Positions 36,857 through 48,484 of a stretch of DNA of 64,000 bases are shown piece by piece; positions within the stretch are counted from its first letter, which is position 1, and every line of letters starts with the position of its first letter. A program made the position numbers and the translations under genes. Source of the stretch: Mallotus nudiflorus. Taxonomy: Eukaryota > Streptophyta > Magnoliopsida > Malpighiales > Euphorbiaceae. Location of the stretch: positions 2,542,001 to 2,606,000 of the forward strand of contig CANTUR010000156.1 in the NCBI GenBank assembly GCA_947683625.1, read 5' to 3'. The notes beneath the pieces were generated by a model. The model ran no database searches. It was not told the DNA's origin and was given only the letters and a program-made list of their open reading frames with translations.

Positions 36857-37726
36857 TTAGTGAAATAAAAGAATAGGGTAACAAATACAACCCAAAGGGG
36901 CAAAGAAAACACAGATAAGAAACAAAGATGATCTAAATCTATAACTATAAGCACCCATAGCATGATGGAGCATTAAATCATGACTCCTCGAAGGATAGGA
37001 AGACCACCACTCCTCATTGTCATGAGCAAGCGCCAAGTTTGAAAGTTTCTCTGCAACTAAGTTAGCTTCACGGTAGACATGCGAGATGCGAAACGGAATG
37101 GAATTAAGAGAAACAAGGCAGAGATGCCAATCTGTTTGAACGAATCTAACCACATTCGAAGAATCACTTTCAATCCAAAGAGGATGAAAGTTGAACCGAA
37201 CAACAAACCATACCGCCATCATAACAGCAATCATCTCGGCTTCAAAAGCAAATTGGGTTCCCAGAGGAGCTGCAAAAGAACCTACTGAAATACCATTGAA
37301 AATGCAAAAAATTCCGCCAGCGCCCGAAATACCTGGATAGCCCCTTACTGCACCGTTTGCATTGACCTTGAACCATCCATTTGCAGGCAGCATCCAACAG
37401 ACAGGTCTGATCACCGGCACTGGTTTTAGAATTCTCAAAACCTGAAGATGATGGAGGATGGACAGGTCTGACTGAGAGTTTTGCATATGGCCAACTTTAA
37501 AATGCTCAACCTCCTTAATGCACTTACAAAGAGCTCTAAAATAAATATTTATGGGCACAAAAATTTTATTAAAAGTGACATAGTTTCGGGCTTGCCATAG
37601 AAGCCAAAACAAAGACTCCACCCCCACTTGCCAAAGAGATGCTAGCTGACCAGAAAAGCATAAGGCCATGGCAGATTTGAAAATCTGGAGAGGAGAACCG
37701 GAAATTGAAAAGCGGACCTGAAACAA
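36857..37726 (-). pseudogene. LINE ORF2 C-terminus: RNase H domain, open for 289 codons
   Basis: The longest open frame in the window. The first part contains the end of the zinc-binding region; the RNase H domain (reverse transcriptase-like superfamily) shows GWFKVNANGAVRG, GGIFCIF, EAEMIAVMMAVW and LWIESDS. RNase H removes the RNA strand of the hybrid. The first catalytic Asp of the usual KVNTDGA box is Asn here (VNANGA), while the Glu in EAE and the Asp in ESDS are kept, so activity is doubtful. It follows without a gap from 37730-37977 in another frame, so a frameshift separates them. Confidence 0.85.
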
Positions 37727-37729
37727 ATC

Positions 37730-37977
37730 CTATAAAGATGTCCACAGAGAAACGGCATACGGGCATGTTACAAAGATGTGATCAACCGTCTCACTTGCAT
37801 GCATACAAAGGTGACAACGTGATGGAAAAGATAAGCCACAACGTTGAAGCTGATCATCTGAAGGTAAAGAATTGAGAAAAACTCTCCAGCAAAGAAACGA
37901 GCGACTAGGAGGTGAATAATGTCTCCACAAAACTCAGCCCCAAGCAACTTTAGGAGTAGATGAACGATAAAAATCAA
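37730..37977 (-). pseudogene. LINE ORF2 zf-RVT region
   Basis: 'SFLCWRVFLNSLPSDDQL' and then C-H-L-C-M-H ..H-I-F-V-T-C-P give the zinc-binding pattern (CX2C, HX4C) of the region between reverse transcriptase and RNase H in plant LINEs. Pieces are spread over two overlapping frames, which marks a frameshift. Confidence 0.8.
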
Positions 37978-38197
37978 ATGCCCATTTTACAGAAAAAATA
38001 CCTTTCGAAGAGTACCACCAAACAAATTGATCCTGATCCGAAGCCGAAAAAGTGATGTTATGGAGATCAGCTACCACTTCCAGAAAAGCAGAGAAAAAAT
38101 TATTGGAAAGATGCCAAGCATTATTCCAATAAACATCAGAAATAGAAGTGACTAGCTGCTTGCTGAATGAAATTGGAATGTCAACCGTATCTGCAAT

Positions 38198-39780
38198 TTA
38201 GTAACCAAAAAAATTAGAATTCCAAAAATTAAGCTTTGAATTGTAGCATGGCAGCCATTGAGAGGATCCCTGGAAATCATTATAGATGCCTTTGATTGAA
38301 GGCCAAATTGAAGAACAAATGAAAAAGATTCTTGGAGCACCAGAACGCAAGAACCTCTTACGAAGAAAACCATCAACAAAATTGGAATCACAGCACAGTA
38401 GCCAAGCAACCCTACTAAGCAGAGCATTATTAAAACAGTATAGACGGTTCAAGCTAATTCCACCTTCGTCAACCGGAGAACAACACTTATCCCAAGCAAC
38501 AGTGACAAGCCTTTTACCATGAATAGACCCCTTCGATAAAAAGTTACAAATTGCTTGTTCCACAGTTTTTAAAAGAGAGGACGACCACTTGTAAATCATA
38601 AAACAATGCAAGAGAGAACCATAAATAGTGATCTGATTAAGTCCAACCTACCAAACATGGAAAGGGAATTGTCCTTTCAAAAATCCATCTTAGAAATAAC
38701 ACGACCCACTATCGGTTTAACCACCGAACCTTGGGAGCACCAACAAACATTGGGACACCCAAATAAGTGAAAGGGAAACACCCTGCGTGCATGCTAGCTC
38801 TAGTGCAAAGAGAATTAGCCCGACTAACAGAAACTCCACTACTTATAAACATCTCAAATTTATCCCAATTAACAGACTGCCCAGATAAAAAGCCATACTC
38901 ACTCAAAACATTGGCAATAATGATAATATTAGAATGTGAGGCCTTATAAAATATCAAAATGTCATTCGCATAAAGCATATACAATGGGCAAACAATATTA
39001 CCATCACAAAGCATAGGAGACAGCCAAAATTTAGCAGATTCGAGAGTCATGGACTAAGACACTCTTCACCAAGTCAGAAAAGCATAGGAGAGGATCCCAC
39101 TGACAAACACCTCGAGAAACAGAGAAATATCCATGTTGACTCCCAATCAGAAGGATGGAAAGCCTAGCCGAATCAAAGAAAGCCCCAATACAACTATAAA
39201 ATTGTTCTAAGAAAAAATAGCCTGAATAAAATCTCTTTCCATAGAATCAAATGCCTTCATGATATCAATCTTCATTGCCATATTACCTCCGTAGTAATTG
39301 TGATTCATGACATTAAAATTTTCTGAAGTAGCAACAGTACAATCTTCAATCTGCCTACCCTTAATAAAACCAAATTTGGCAAGAGAAATAATTCTTTAAA
39401 CATTATTACCCAGATGATCCGCTAGAATTTTAGTTATAATATTAGAAAGAAAATTACTCAAAATGATGGTGAAATTTATCCACAGAATTAGCGCCAACAA
39501 CTTTAGGAATGAGAACCATCAAATTGGCATTGATACCAGGAAATAAAATACCACAGGCCAAAAAACTCTAGTTAGCATGACAAAGATCTGATCCAACAAT
39601 ATCCCAACAAGCACGATAAAAATGCCCCATAAAACCATCAGGGCTAGGGGCACTACGAGGGTCCATCTCAAAAACAACATAGTGAATCATATAATGAGAA
39701 GGTATCATAGTAAGTATAAAGTTGTCTGTTGATGCAAAACAATAAGCCTTGGATTGAGATTGTAGAACAATTAATAGCAA
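38198..39780 (-). pseudogene. LINE ORF2 reverse transcriptase, broken
   Basis: Pieces in order: SAPSPDGF (39568-39780), the finger motif of non-LTR reverse transcriptases; PLYMLYANDILIFYKAS (38709-39050), where the catalytic YADD box reads YAND; and the thumb-like segment with GGISLNRLYCFNNALLS (38198-38611). The reverse transcriptase uses nicked target DNA as its primer. A changed catalytic Asp and several stops show it is dead. The TRIM-like element at 39761-41048 separates it from the endonuclease part. Confidence 0.85.
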
Positions 39781-40594
39781 ATATAATTTATTATTATTAT
39801 TAGGATTTGGTTTTTTATTTTAATCTAGCATTGATTAGAATTTATCTTTACTATATTGTTAGGGATTTGATTTCTTACCTTAGCTAAGATTTTCTTTATT
39901 TTTATTTCCTAATTAAAATTAGGGTTGGTAGGTTTGTATCACCCTATAAATATGTAAGTTTTAGGATTATGTGAGTTAGTTTTTGGTTATCAATAAAATT
40001 CTCTTAAAGATGTAATTCTCTTTTTCTCCAAATTTTCGGTATTCTCTTTGAATAAACGAATATTTGATGTCTATTTCCTAGTATTCTTGTTGAATCAATA
40101 TGTTGTAGAAGATTGTTTTTGGGTATTTATGTGCAAATCAACATACTACAATATTTTATCTCATTTGTTCTTTTATTTTATTTTATTTTTATTCCTATTT
40201 CTTTAAGCTTCTGCTACATCAGTTGGTATCAGAGCCGAACTGAACCTTATTAATTATGCTGATAGAGTATTATGAAGAGAGCTTGTTCTATGATACTAAT
40301 GATGGTAAGAATGAAGATGCATTATTGGAGATGAGCCAATATTTGATGAAGAGGATGAGGGCGATGTTGAATATATTGACTTCATTGGCATTGATAAATT
40401 TCTTTATTATTATATTCCTTTAATTTCTATTTTGAAGGAATTAAAAGTTGAAGATAAATTTATAATATTCTATAGCAAATTTGTTTCTCAATATTTTGGC
40501 AAAATTCGAGAGCAAATTTTCTCTACCATAGAGGGAATGATGTGGAGCAACAAGCTTTGAAATGAGTTTGCAGAACAATTAATAACAAATATAA

Positions 40595-40643
<49 letters not shown>

Positions 40644-41048
40644 TGATTTTTTATTTTAATTTAGCATTGATTAGAATTTGACTTTACTATATTGTTAGGG
40701 ATTTGGTTTCCTGTCTTAGCTAGGATTTTCTTTATTTTGATTTCCTAATTAAAATTAGAGTTGTTAGGTTTGTGTCACCCTATAAATATGTAAGTTTTAG
40801 GGCTATGTGAGTTAGTTTTTTGTTATCAATAAAATTCTTTTAAAGACGTAATTCTCTTTTTCTCTAAATTTTCAATATTCTCTTTGAATCAACGAATATT
40901 TGATGCCTATTTCCTAATATTCTTGTTGAATCAACAGATTGTAAAAGATTATTTTTCGGAATTTGTGCGCAAATCAATGGACTACAATATTTATCTCATT
41001 TGTTCTTTTATTTTATTTTTATTCTTATTTCTTCAAGATTCCGCTACA
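39761..41048 (+). mobile_element. TRIM-like non-autonomous LTR retrotransposon
   Basis: Two LTRs of 458 and 480 bp (39761-40218 and 40569-41048) start TGYAGAACAATTAATA and end GCTACA. They flank a 350-bp internal region that begins with a primer-binding site TGGTATCAGAGCC (40224-40236). The LTRs differ at roughly one site in twelve by eye, plus a longer (TTA)n run in the right LTR (about 40597-40643). No pol is present. The insertion site is within ORF2 of the LINE. No clear 5-bp target duplication is visible. Confidence 0.85.
40315..40560 (+). pseudogene. Open acidic reading frame inside the TRIM-like element
   Basis: An 80-codon open frame without an early Met reads GDEPIFDEEDEGDVEY and then a hydrophobic part to a stop at 40558. 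Clusters of Asp and Glu are known between gag and pol in some plant gypsy elements, so this may be a remnant of an internal coding region. It could also be chance. No function is claimed. Confidence 0.3.
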
Positions 41049-42540
41049 TCATCTGCCTCATAAACAAGATACATAATAACATCTTTTACACCTAAAAATC
41101 CCTAGGATAATGAGTCGAAGCAAAGATATTAGACTAGAATTGCATAACATGGTCATTAATAGCCAAACATTAGTCTTTAAACACCATCAATTAATATAGA
41201 GGACCTAAAAGCTTGAGTGCACCATCTAGCTAATAAAACATGGTAAAACTTGGAGTTTCGATTACCATCAGTTAACCTTTAAATTCTACTCTTGTCTTTC
41301 AAAAGAGTTTCTTGCCTAGAGAGTTGCAAAGGTATATCATTATTAGTCGCCAACTCATGGCTATGAAGATCTTCATAAAACCCATTAACTTTAATACCTT
41401 GTAGGATGGAAAGGAGATTCTATTGAGCCTGAGCAATTAGATTATCAAGATTCCCAAAAACATGTTCCATTGATGCAAAAAAGCTCTTAGAAGTTTTAAT
41501 TTATGCATTATAGAATGCATATGATGAGCTGAAATATAAATGAACTCCAAAAATTCTTTATTGGAATACAAAATTGATCATACGTGGTCCATATAGAGAG
41601 AAAACAAAAAGATTTATGCACTGCATCAATTGACGGCAGATAAGAAAAATAGGATTATGGTCTGAATAATGGGGTGCAAGAGCATGACACTCAATCAACC
41701 TCTAGTTCTGAAAAGCAATGTCTAAGCAAAAAGCACAATTAAGGCAGATATCCACTTTATAAATGTCATGTCTTTTATTAGTCCAAGTATAAAGTAGACC
41801 TTTAGTATCCAAATAAGTAAGAGAATAGCTAGCCATAACTATAGAGAATTCTTAACAAGAGTGGGCATTAGGTGGACGACCCAATTTCTCATGAGCTCCA
41901 AAACAGACATTAAAATCCCCCATAGCAAACTAATTACCAAAATCAAGAAAGATTATCCAATTCTTCCCAAAGATGACAACAGATAGAAGATAGAAGATAA
42001 AACACTAGCATAAATACATGTGAGATATTGTGATTGAGTAAACATCTAGCAATGAGCTATATGTCCTGGTCTGAGATTGAAAAGATCTCAATATTACTTG
42101 CACCTATATCATTCGAAACCAACAACCATAAACAAGGGAGATGTAAACCACTAGAAGCCACAAATGATAAATTCAAAGATCTCCAAAAGTTACTACTAAA
42201 GGATTCAAAATCCATTTTAGGTTTAGCTAAACAAACAAAAGAAGGATGAAAAGAGTGGCAAAAATTAAAAAGAACACATTGAGTGGTTGGATTACCTAGT
42301 CCTTCACAATTCCAATAGAGGGCCTTCAGTGAGAGGTTATAGAATGAGACCTTGTTTGAGGTCTAGTACTAGAAAGGACAAAAGTTATCTTTAATTTCTC
42401 CTTCTTTTTCTTTGTTGAAGCAACTTGCCAATAATCTTCTATATCTGCCAATTCTGCCCATGATTGTTTGGAAATGATATCCATCTCCTATTAGGCAAAA
42501 AATTAGTTCTTCGAAGGCTTATAAACATTACTTAACAAGG
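41049..42540 (-). pseudogene. LINE ORF2 AP-endonuclease region, broken
   Basis: Read on the minus strand, 'WNCEGLGNPTTQ' near 42270-42310 is the N-terminal motif of plant LINE endonucleases (WNCRGLGNP). 'FAMGDFNVCFGAHEKLGRP' near 41880-41935 is the GDFN motif with its EK partner. This domain nicks target DNA. Stops are frequent, so it is a pseudogene. Downstream it would join the reverse transcriptase at 39780. Confidence 0.82.
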
Positions 42541-42894
42541 TATTAGCATGTAATAACCTTTTTTTTTTTGAATTATTTTATTATAAATCAAGATATTTAG
42601 TGTTAATAATTTAAAAGTTATATTTAATTATTTTACTATTTTGTGATTAATCATTATTATTTTATGTTTAATTATATTTTTTACGTAAATATTTTATTTT
42701 GAAACTTATGATTTTGGACATTTAATTTGCATTGTTTATATATATTATTTTCGGATAGTATTATTTTAATAATATTTAATTTAGTGCATTATTATTTTAA
42801 TATTATTTTTTTTAATAAATTACATTATTTATATTATTATCATTTAAGTGTTAATATTATGTGTGTATATTATTATGTATATATATGTTAATGT

Positions 42895-42923
42895 ATGTGT
42901 GTGTTTATATATATGTGTGTGTT

Positions 42924-42959
<36 letters not shown>

Positions 42960-42976
42960 CACACACACACATACAC
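42895..42976. repeat. Compound palindromic microsatellite (GT)n(TA)n(CA)n
   Basis: A run of GT repeats passes into TA repeats and then CA repeats, so the stretch is close to its own reverse complement. Open frames through it on both strands are by-products of the repeat. Confidence 0.9.
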
Positions 42977-44872
42977 AAATGGGAAGAAACAGAAAAACAC
43001 AGTGCTTCATCTCCTTCTTCCTCACGCCAACCCGTTCCCTAACTGCCGGTGTGCCTCCCTCGCCTCCGCCGTTGACCACTTCCTTCAGCCAGCCACTCCA
43101 TCACCCTCCTCCTCCTTCCCCAGCGCCGGCAGCAGCTAAAGATAGCAATGGTCATTTCTCCTTTTTTTTTCCAACCGTTCTTGATTTCGGCCACCGTTTC
43201 ATGCGTTTCCAGTCTCTTTCCACTCCTCTAACTCCGATGAAGTTGATGCCAACTTTCGTTTGAGTTTAAACCTGATCGTTTGTGAGTTTTCTCAATTTTT
43301 CGGTTTTGAGCTATTTTATTTTTTATTTTTATTTTTTGAGTTTATTTTTGGTTGATTTATGAAAACTCCCTTAAGAAACTTTGATTGTAGTAGCTTGAGC
43401 TTCATTAATATATTTTTTTTATAATTTTTCAAATTTATTTTATTTTTGGTGAATTTTTTATTATTTTATTATTATTTATTAACTTTTCACAAATTAATTT
43501 ATTTAATTATAAAATTGGTTGATTTGGTGTTATATTAGGTTGATATTAATTTTAGTGTTGAGAAATTAAATTTTTGAGAATATTATGTAATTTTTAGTAA
43601 TATTTTTAGTTTATGTATATATTGAAAAATTAGGTTAAATATGTATTTTTGTTGAAATTACTAGTTAAATATGTGTTTTAGTTTATATTAGTATATTATA
43701 TGTAGATAAAATAATTTTAATGATTTTTATATTATTTTTTAGGAATATTAGTTATATTATGTGTATTTTGAACTATTGGGTTAATTGTGAGTTTTTGTTA
43801 AAATTATAGTTAAATATTATGTTTTAGTTGGTTTTAGAATTATTTAAGGTAATAAAATGATTTTTATAAATTAATTACTATTTTAAACTAATTAATACTA
43901 ATTTTTGAAAATTATTTTCAAATAATATATTATTTACTAAATTGGTAATTAAATAGGTTTTTAATTACTTTTAATATATATTTAGGCTATTTGAGTTTTT
44001 TGAATATATAAAGTGAATTTTTACTATTTTAATATTGAATTATCGAGAAATTGGATTTTTAATAATATTACATTATTATTTTGGGATTTTTATTTAATTA
44101 TTGTGAAAATAATTATATTTAATGTTTTGATGTTAAATATGTTATATTTTGATATTTTGAGGATATTTATGGCAATTATTGATTTTTAGTATATTTATTG
44201 TATTATTTGTATTTTTTATGGAATTGTGGACTTCAGTTGGGAATTGTATAGTTCGGGGTCCCAACCGAAGATATTGAGTGTTCTGTTTCTAGAAGTGTGT
44301 TTTCTTGTAGGATAGGCTCTACTTTTCAATAGAGAGATGTCTATTTTATAGAAGAAGTTCTACCGAATTTTCGGTAGAATTCTAGTAAGACGTGACATTT
44401 GGTCGATCCTGAAATTTTATGTCTGTTTGAGTTTCCAATCCTTCATTAGAGTCTTCTTTTAGAAATTCTTAGAACATTTGGTTAGATTTATTCTAATTTC
44501 ATTGTTATTTTATTGTTTAGTTGTGTCGAGACCGAGGCCTAGTGGACCGAGCCCGTTGAACTAGTCTCGAGGAGCACAAACTTGTGAATTGTTATTTTAT
44601 ATATACATCATACTTAGGTTGCATGTTTTAGAATATACATTTTTTTATTTGTATTTATTTATAAAATTTTTCATTAAATGCTTAAGTATACTTTAGGTAT
44701 ATTTTTAGTATATTTTTTATATATTTCTAAATAAATGCATGTTTTACTTTCGATATATACTTAACAAGTTTTTAAGTATATTATTAGTTTATTTTTGGTA
44801 TATTTCATGTTTGATTTGAATTTATTTAGCATATATATACTTGAAATATATTTAGTTTATTTTAGGTATATT

Positions 44873-44876
<4 letters not shown>

Positions 44877-44955
<79 letters not shown>
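44877..44955. repeat. (TA)n microsatellite, about 39 repeats
   Basis: An uninterrupted TA run within the tatattt-rich part of the solo LTR. The other LTRs of the family have no run this long at this position. Confidence 0.95.
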
Positions 44956-44958
<3 letters not shown>

Positions 44959-45860
44959 TATTTTGTTGTTATGAATGTATTCTGCATTATTTATTTTTCC
45001 CGTATGAATGTTTTATTTAAATGAAGGATATCAATAGAACATGCTACTTAGTGGGTAGCACTAGGACCGTGTACGTACCGGTACGATAGATTTAAGGTTA
45101 AGTGAGGATTACTAGTGGCAATTATGATTTGATTGAGAATGATTTGATTGATTTTCATTGAGATGTGATATGATTGATAGTGTGGTTGCTGAAGTTCGAT
45201 TGACCTAGTGTCTCGGGGCTAATCACACTGATAGTCAGATTGCTGGAGCTCGGTTGACTTAGTGTCTCGGGGCCAGTCTATTGTCCATATGGAATAAGTG
45301 AATTTATTTGGAATTAAGTGAGCCTGTATGGCTAGAGTTTGTTGATTGAGGTTGTGATTAAATAAGGTTCTAGTTGATCCTTCATAAACTTATGTTTTTC
45401 AGTATTATTATATAAAGTGATTTCAGCATATGTGTGAAATGCTTGCATATATATTTATGATATACAGATGATTGATTGCATATGACATTAGGAGATGCAT
45501 GTATATATATTATAACAATTCACTCAGTGAGGTCTGACTCCCCTTAGTTGATTTTTCAAGAGATTCTTCTTCAGACCTCAGCAGTAGGCCTATCCACTGG
45601 ATTTCTTTAGCCCCAGCTTGTTTATATAAACTACTTACTTGACTTTATTTGTACTCTAGAAAACTGTAGTAGTGGGTTGTACTTTGTGTCTATGTGTTGG
45701 TTATAATTCAGAAGCCTTTCTCTGAATATTGTATTAATATATTTTATTGTATTTATTTCATGCTTTTATTTTTAAGGCTTGCTACGGGTCTACGGGTTCC
45801 GGATTCGAGAGAATTCTCATTCCTTATCGCCGGTCATGACTCCTAGTTTAAGTTGTGACA

Positions 45861-46860
45861 TAACATCCTCCTGATTAACGAGGAGTAAAGCATTCCCCAT
45901 TGAATCAGTATCAACCACTCCAACATTAATATTTTTAAGAATATGAGAAACAATAATGCCAATGGTCTTATTAAAGTCTTTATTCTATTCAGAAATCGGA
46001 GGATTTTAAGGGACTGTATGAACATTGTGATTATGTTTAGGGTGTTAAACTTTTTTGACTTTGGAACAACCTTGAATAGCACATCATTTAGTCTTATCAT
46101 TGGATGCCATGACAAGTTCTCTTTTGTTAGGTTATGTGGCATGAAGCTGCACTATGCCCAATTGAATTACAAGTATGACAAAAGGCTGGTAAATTCTCAT
46201 GGATGACGTTAATGTCAAATAAGGTTCCATTACAGTCAATCATGAGAACATACTGTAATATTGAAGCCAGATCAACGTCGACCAAGACTTGTGCAAAATG
46301 GCCAAAGTTGCCATTAGTTGTAGCTTTATCAATCCTAATTAGAGAACCGATGTTGCGCGCAATATCCACCAAGGTTTGGGGATCCTAGAATTCCCATGGC
46401 AACCAATAGAAACATGCCCATAATTGAGTTAAAGTTGTTTTCTCTTTATATGGATCAAATCCAGGGACCCATTGCTGAATGTGAAGTATCCCATGTTTAA
46501 GAGCAACAAAACCACGATTACAAATAATATTTTTTACTATAATCGAATGCAAAATGATGTGGTAAAAACCCCAACCTAGCAAAATCAGTCGCCAATTCTC
46601 ATTAAGGTTCTAGATTTCTACAAGTTTCTCATTGAGCTTGGATAAAATCCATGGCGATTCACCTTTGTTTAGCATAATTCTAGCAATCAATGATTTATGG
46701 CAAAGCTGTAGGCATTTCTAGCAGGCATCATTATTAACTTTTATGGCTTGGAAAGCACCATGTTTAGGGAGAGCAGGAGTACGAAGGGTAATGATGTTGA
46801 TGAGGTAGCATTGAAGTTTATGGATGGATTTGATAAAGTGGGTTTGCGCACTTGGGCTTT
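45861..46860 (-). pseudogene. LINE ORF1 (DUF4283/zf-CCHC_4 type), broken
   Basis: On the minus strand the N-terminal part reads WRLILLGWGFYHIILHS and RGFVALKHGILHIQQWVPGF (46385-46582), matching the DUF4283 nucleic-acid-binding region of plant LINE ORF1 proteins. The CCHC knuckle ENLPAFCHTCNSIGHSAASC is at 46127-46372 with intact CX2CX4HX4C spacing. Further pieces reach 45861, where the solo LTR lies. Stops separate the pieces. Confidence 0.82.
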
Positions 46861-46868
46861 AAAAGGAT

Positions 46869-47265
46869 GTTCGTGGCGACACCGATTGACCCACAGGGCC
46901 CATAATATATCAAATTAAAGTTGACTCAGAGGGCTATAACAAGTGCTACACAATTTTTCTGTAGCATTCTATCTTCGGGCCCAAATTCCTTTGTTTAAGC
47001 CCTTAAATTTGACATTAAAGTTTATGTTCCTTTTTTGGAGTTTTTTTTTGTCTTTTCCTTTTTCGATTTTAGGGTTTTTTCCCTAGACACTATTTATTTT
47101 CCTCTTTGAGTTGTTTTGAGACAACTTTGATTAATTAAAAATAAATTATAGACATAATTTCTTCCAATTTCTCTAGTATTCTTTGAATCAATAGGGTTTT
47201 GGTTTATTATTTATAGGTATTCCTAGAATTAACGAATTCAATTCTCTCTTAAGGCTTATGCTACA
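46869..47265 (+). repeat. Possible solo LTR within the LINE 5' part
   Basis: A segment from TGTTCGTGGCGAC to ..ggcttatgctaca interrupts LINE coding sequence that seems to continue on both sides. The end resembles that of the TRIM-like LTR (cttctgctaca). No matching target duplication was found, so the borders and identity are tentative. Confidence 0.35.
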
Positions 47266-47566
47266 TTAGGTAACCGAAGTGGACGCTACCACCATTGATG
47301 CAAATTTTTTCTTTAAAACGTCAACAATGTCATATATATCAGTAGTAGGGTGCATGGGAATGATGATTACGAAAACCAGATGGAGAAAAGAAAGCTGCAT
47401 GGGAAACGTAATGATCACTGTGAGTGGGATGAAATTTTTGAGTAGAATTGGATGGAGGTAAGGTCTCCGACGGCCCCGTAGAAGGCAGTAGAAGGAGAGA
47501 AAACCCTAATTTCACTTATTTATATTGATTTTTTTTTCAATTTGAGTAAAATTTTCATATTTCTTT

Positions 47567-48484
47567 ATACTAATTAATAATTTATGTATTTATTTAAATT
47601 TGATAATAAATACAATATAATTATCCTATTTTTATTTAAGTCTATACCATTTTTAAATATAAGAAATTTTAATATACAAACTAAAACTATTCTTATTAAA
47701 TTTAAAGCTTTTTAAAATCAAATTAAGATTATTTTTATAAATGTATAAAAAGTACATGTCTATTGTTGTCCAAAAATGTTTCCCTATTGTATAGTCACAT
47801 CTAAAACTATGTTCCATTATCTTAAAATTTCCATAAGTTGTTGGGACTGAGATTGCACTTTGTTGAATATATTATTTTTATTTTTTTATTTATTTTATAC
47901 ATTTCTCATAATTTTCTTCTTATTATTGGAAAATTGAATGAGCTGGAGATACATAACCATGGAAACATATGTACAAAACTCTACATAGGTACTAAATTGA
48001 TAATATATATTTTTTTGTCATGATAGTTAATTATTTTTTATTTGATTTTGATTTTATAAGTAATTATGGATAAGTTTCTCAAAATAAAAGTTTTCATTGA
48101 AGAAAACTAAATTTAATGTTATTTTTTGCTTATGATTTTGATTATCCATTTTGATTATTTTGTTAATATGTTTATTTTGAATGAAAAATTTCTATTATAC
48201 TAAAGATGAAGTAAAGTTTGCCCCTTTTGAATTTTTTTTTTGGCTCCGCCCCCTATATATCACGATCCCAACATATGTAGAGAATTTTCTCATCCTTTGA
48301 CTTTGAAAAATAATTAATACGTAGAATTGAGAATTCAATTGTAAAGACAATTGTTTTTGGTTAAAAGCTTTTGAATACTATAAGTAATTATACAAAGTTC
48401 TTAGTATTAGGAAGGGCAGACCTTTAAATACACACATAAACACTTCTAAACATATCTTGGTAATTAAATATTCTGAGTTAATAA
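47567..48484. other. Continuation of the SDR copy C downstream flank
   Basis: Matches 31900-32340 and 60000-60580, then 48290-48484 matches 23880-24080 downstream of copy A, right up to where the SDR fragment A2 begins in that paralogue. It stops at the copia LTR at 48485. No gene. Confidence 0.6.

Larger units (their letters stand above)
42549..45860 (+). mobile_element. Solo LTR of the chromovirus-type gypsy family
   Basis: It reads TGTAATAACC ... GTTGTGACA, 3312 bp, with near-matching 5-bp flanks tagca (42544-42548) and taaca (45861-45865). It shares the family blocks: paired dyads (45180-45290), the tatatttRgtata repeats (44690-44955), and the end block 'gcttgctacggg..cggtcatga'. It lies between LINE ORF1 and ORF2. 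The pocket at 42990-43263 is GC-rich and has overlapping open frames without family features. Confidence 0.9.
36726..47566 (-). mobile_element. L1-type LINE (minus strand), with nested insertions
   Basis: In its own sense: 5' region near 47500, ORF1 with a CCHC knuckle (46860-45861), ORF2 with AP endonuclease, reverse transcriptase, a zinc-binding C-terminal region and RNase H, ending near 36857, then a (TA)n stretch at 36726-36757 in the place of the 3' tail. Flanks are 'ttatactatttaatta' at the left and 'tttatactaattaataa' at the right, a likely duplicated target, and the paralogue near 60000 has this sequence once. Without the TRIM-like element (1288 bp) and the solo LTR (3312 bp) it is about 6.2 kb, the usual size for plant L1s. 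Confidence 0.85.

Noticed and set aside
42848..43263. Overlapping ORFs across the compound microsatellite and GC-rich pocket
   Set aside because: They are made of repeat codons plus LTR sequence, and are not kept in the other LTRs.
47279..47461. 60-codon plus-strand ORF
   Set aside because: Lies opposite the LINE 5' coding region, which makes better sense on the minus strand.
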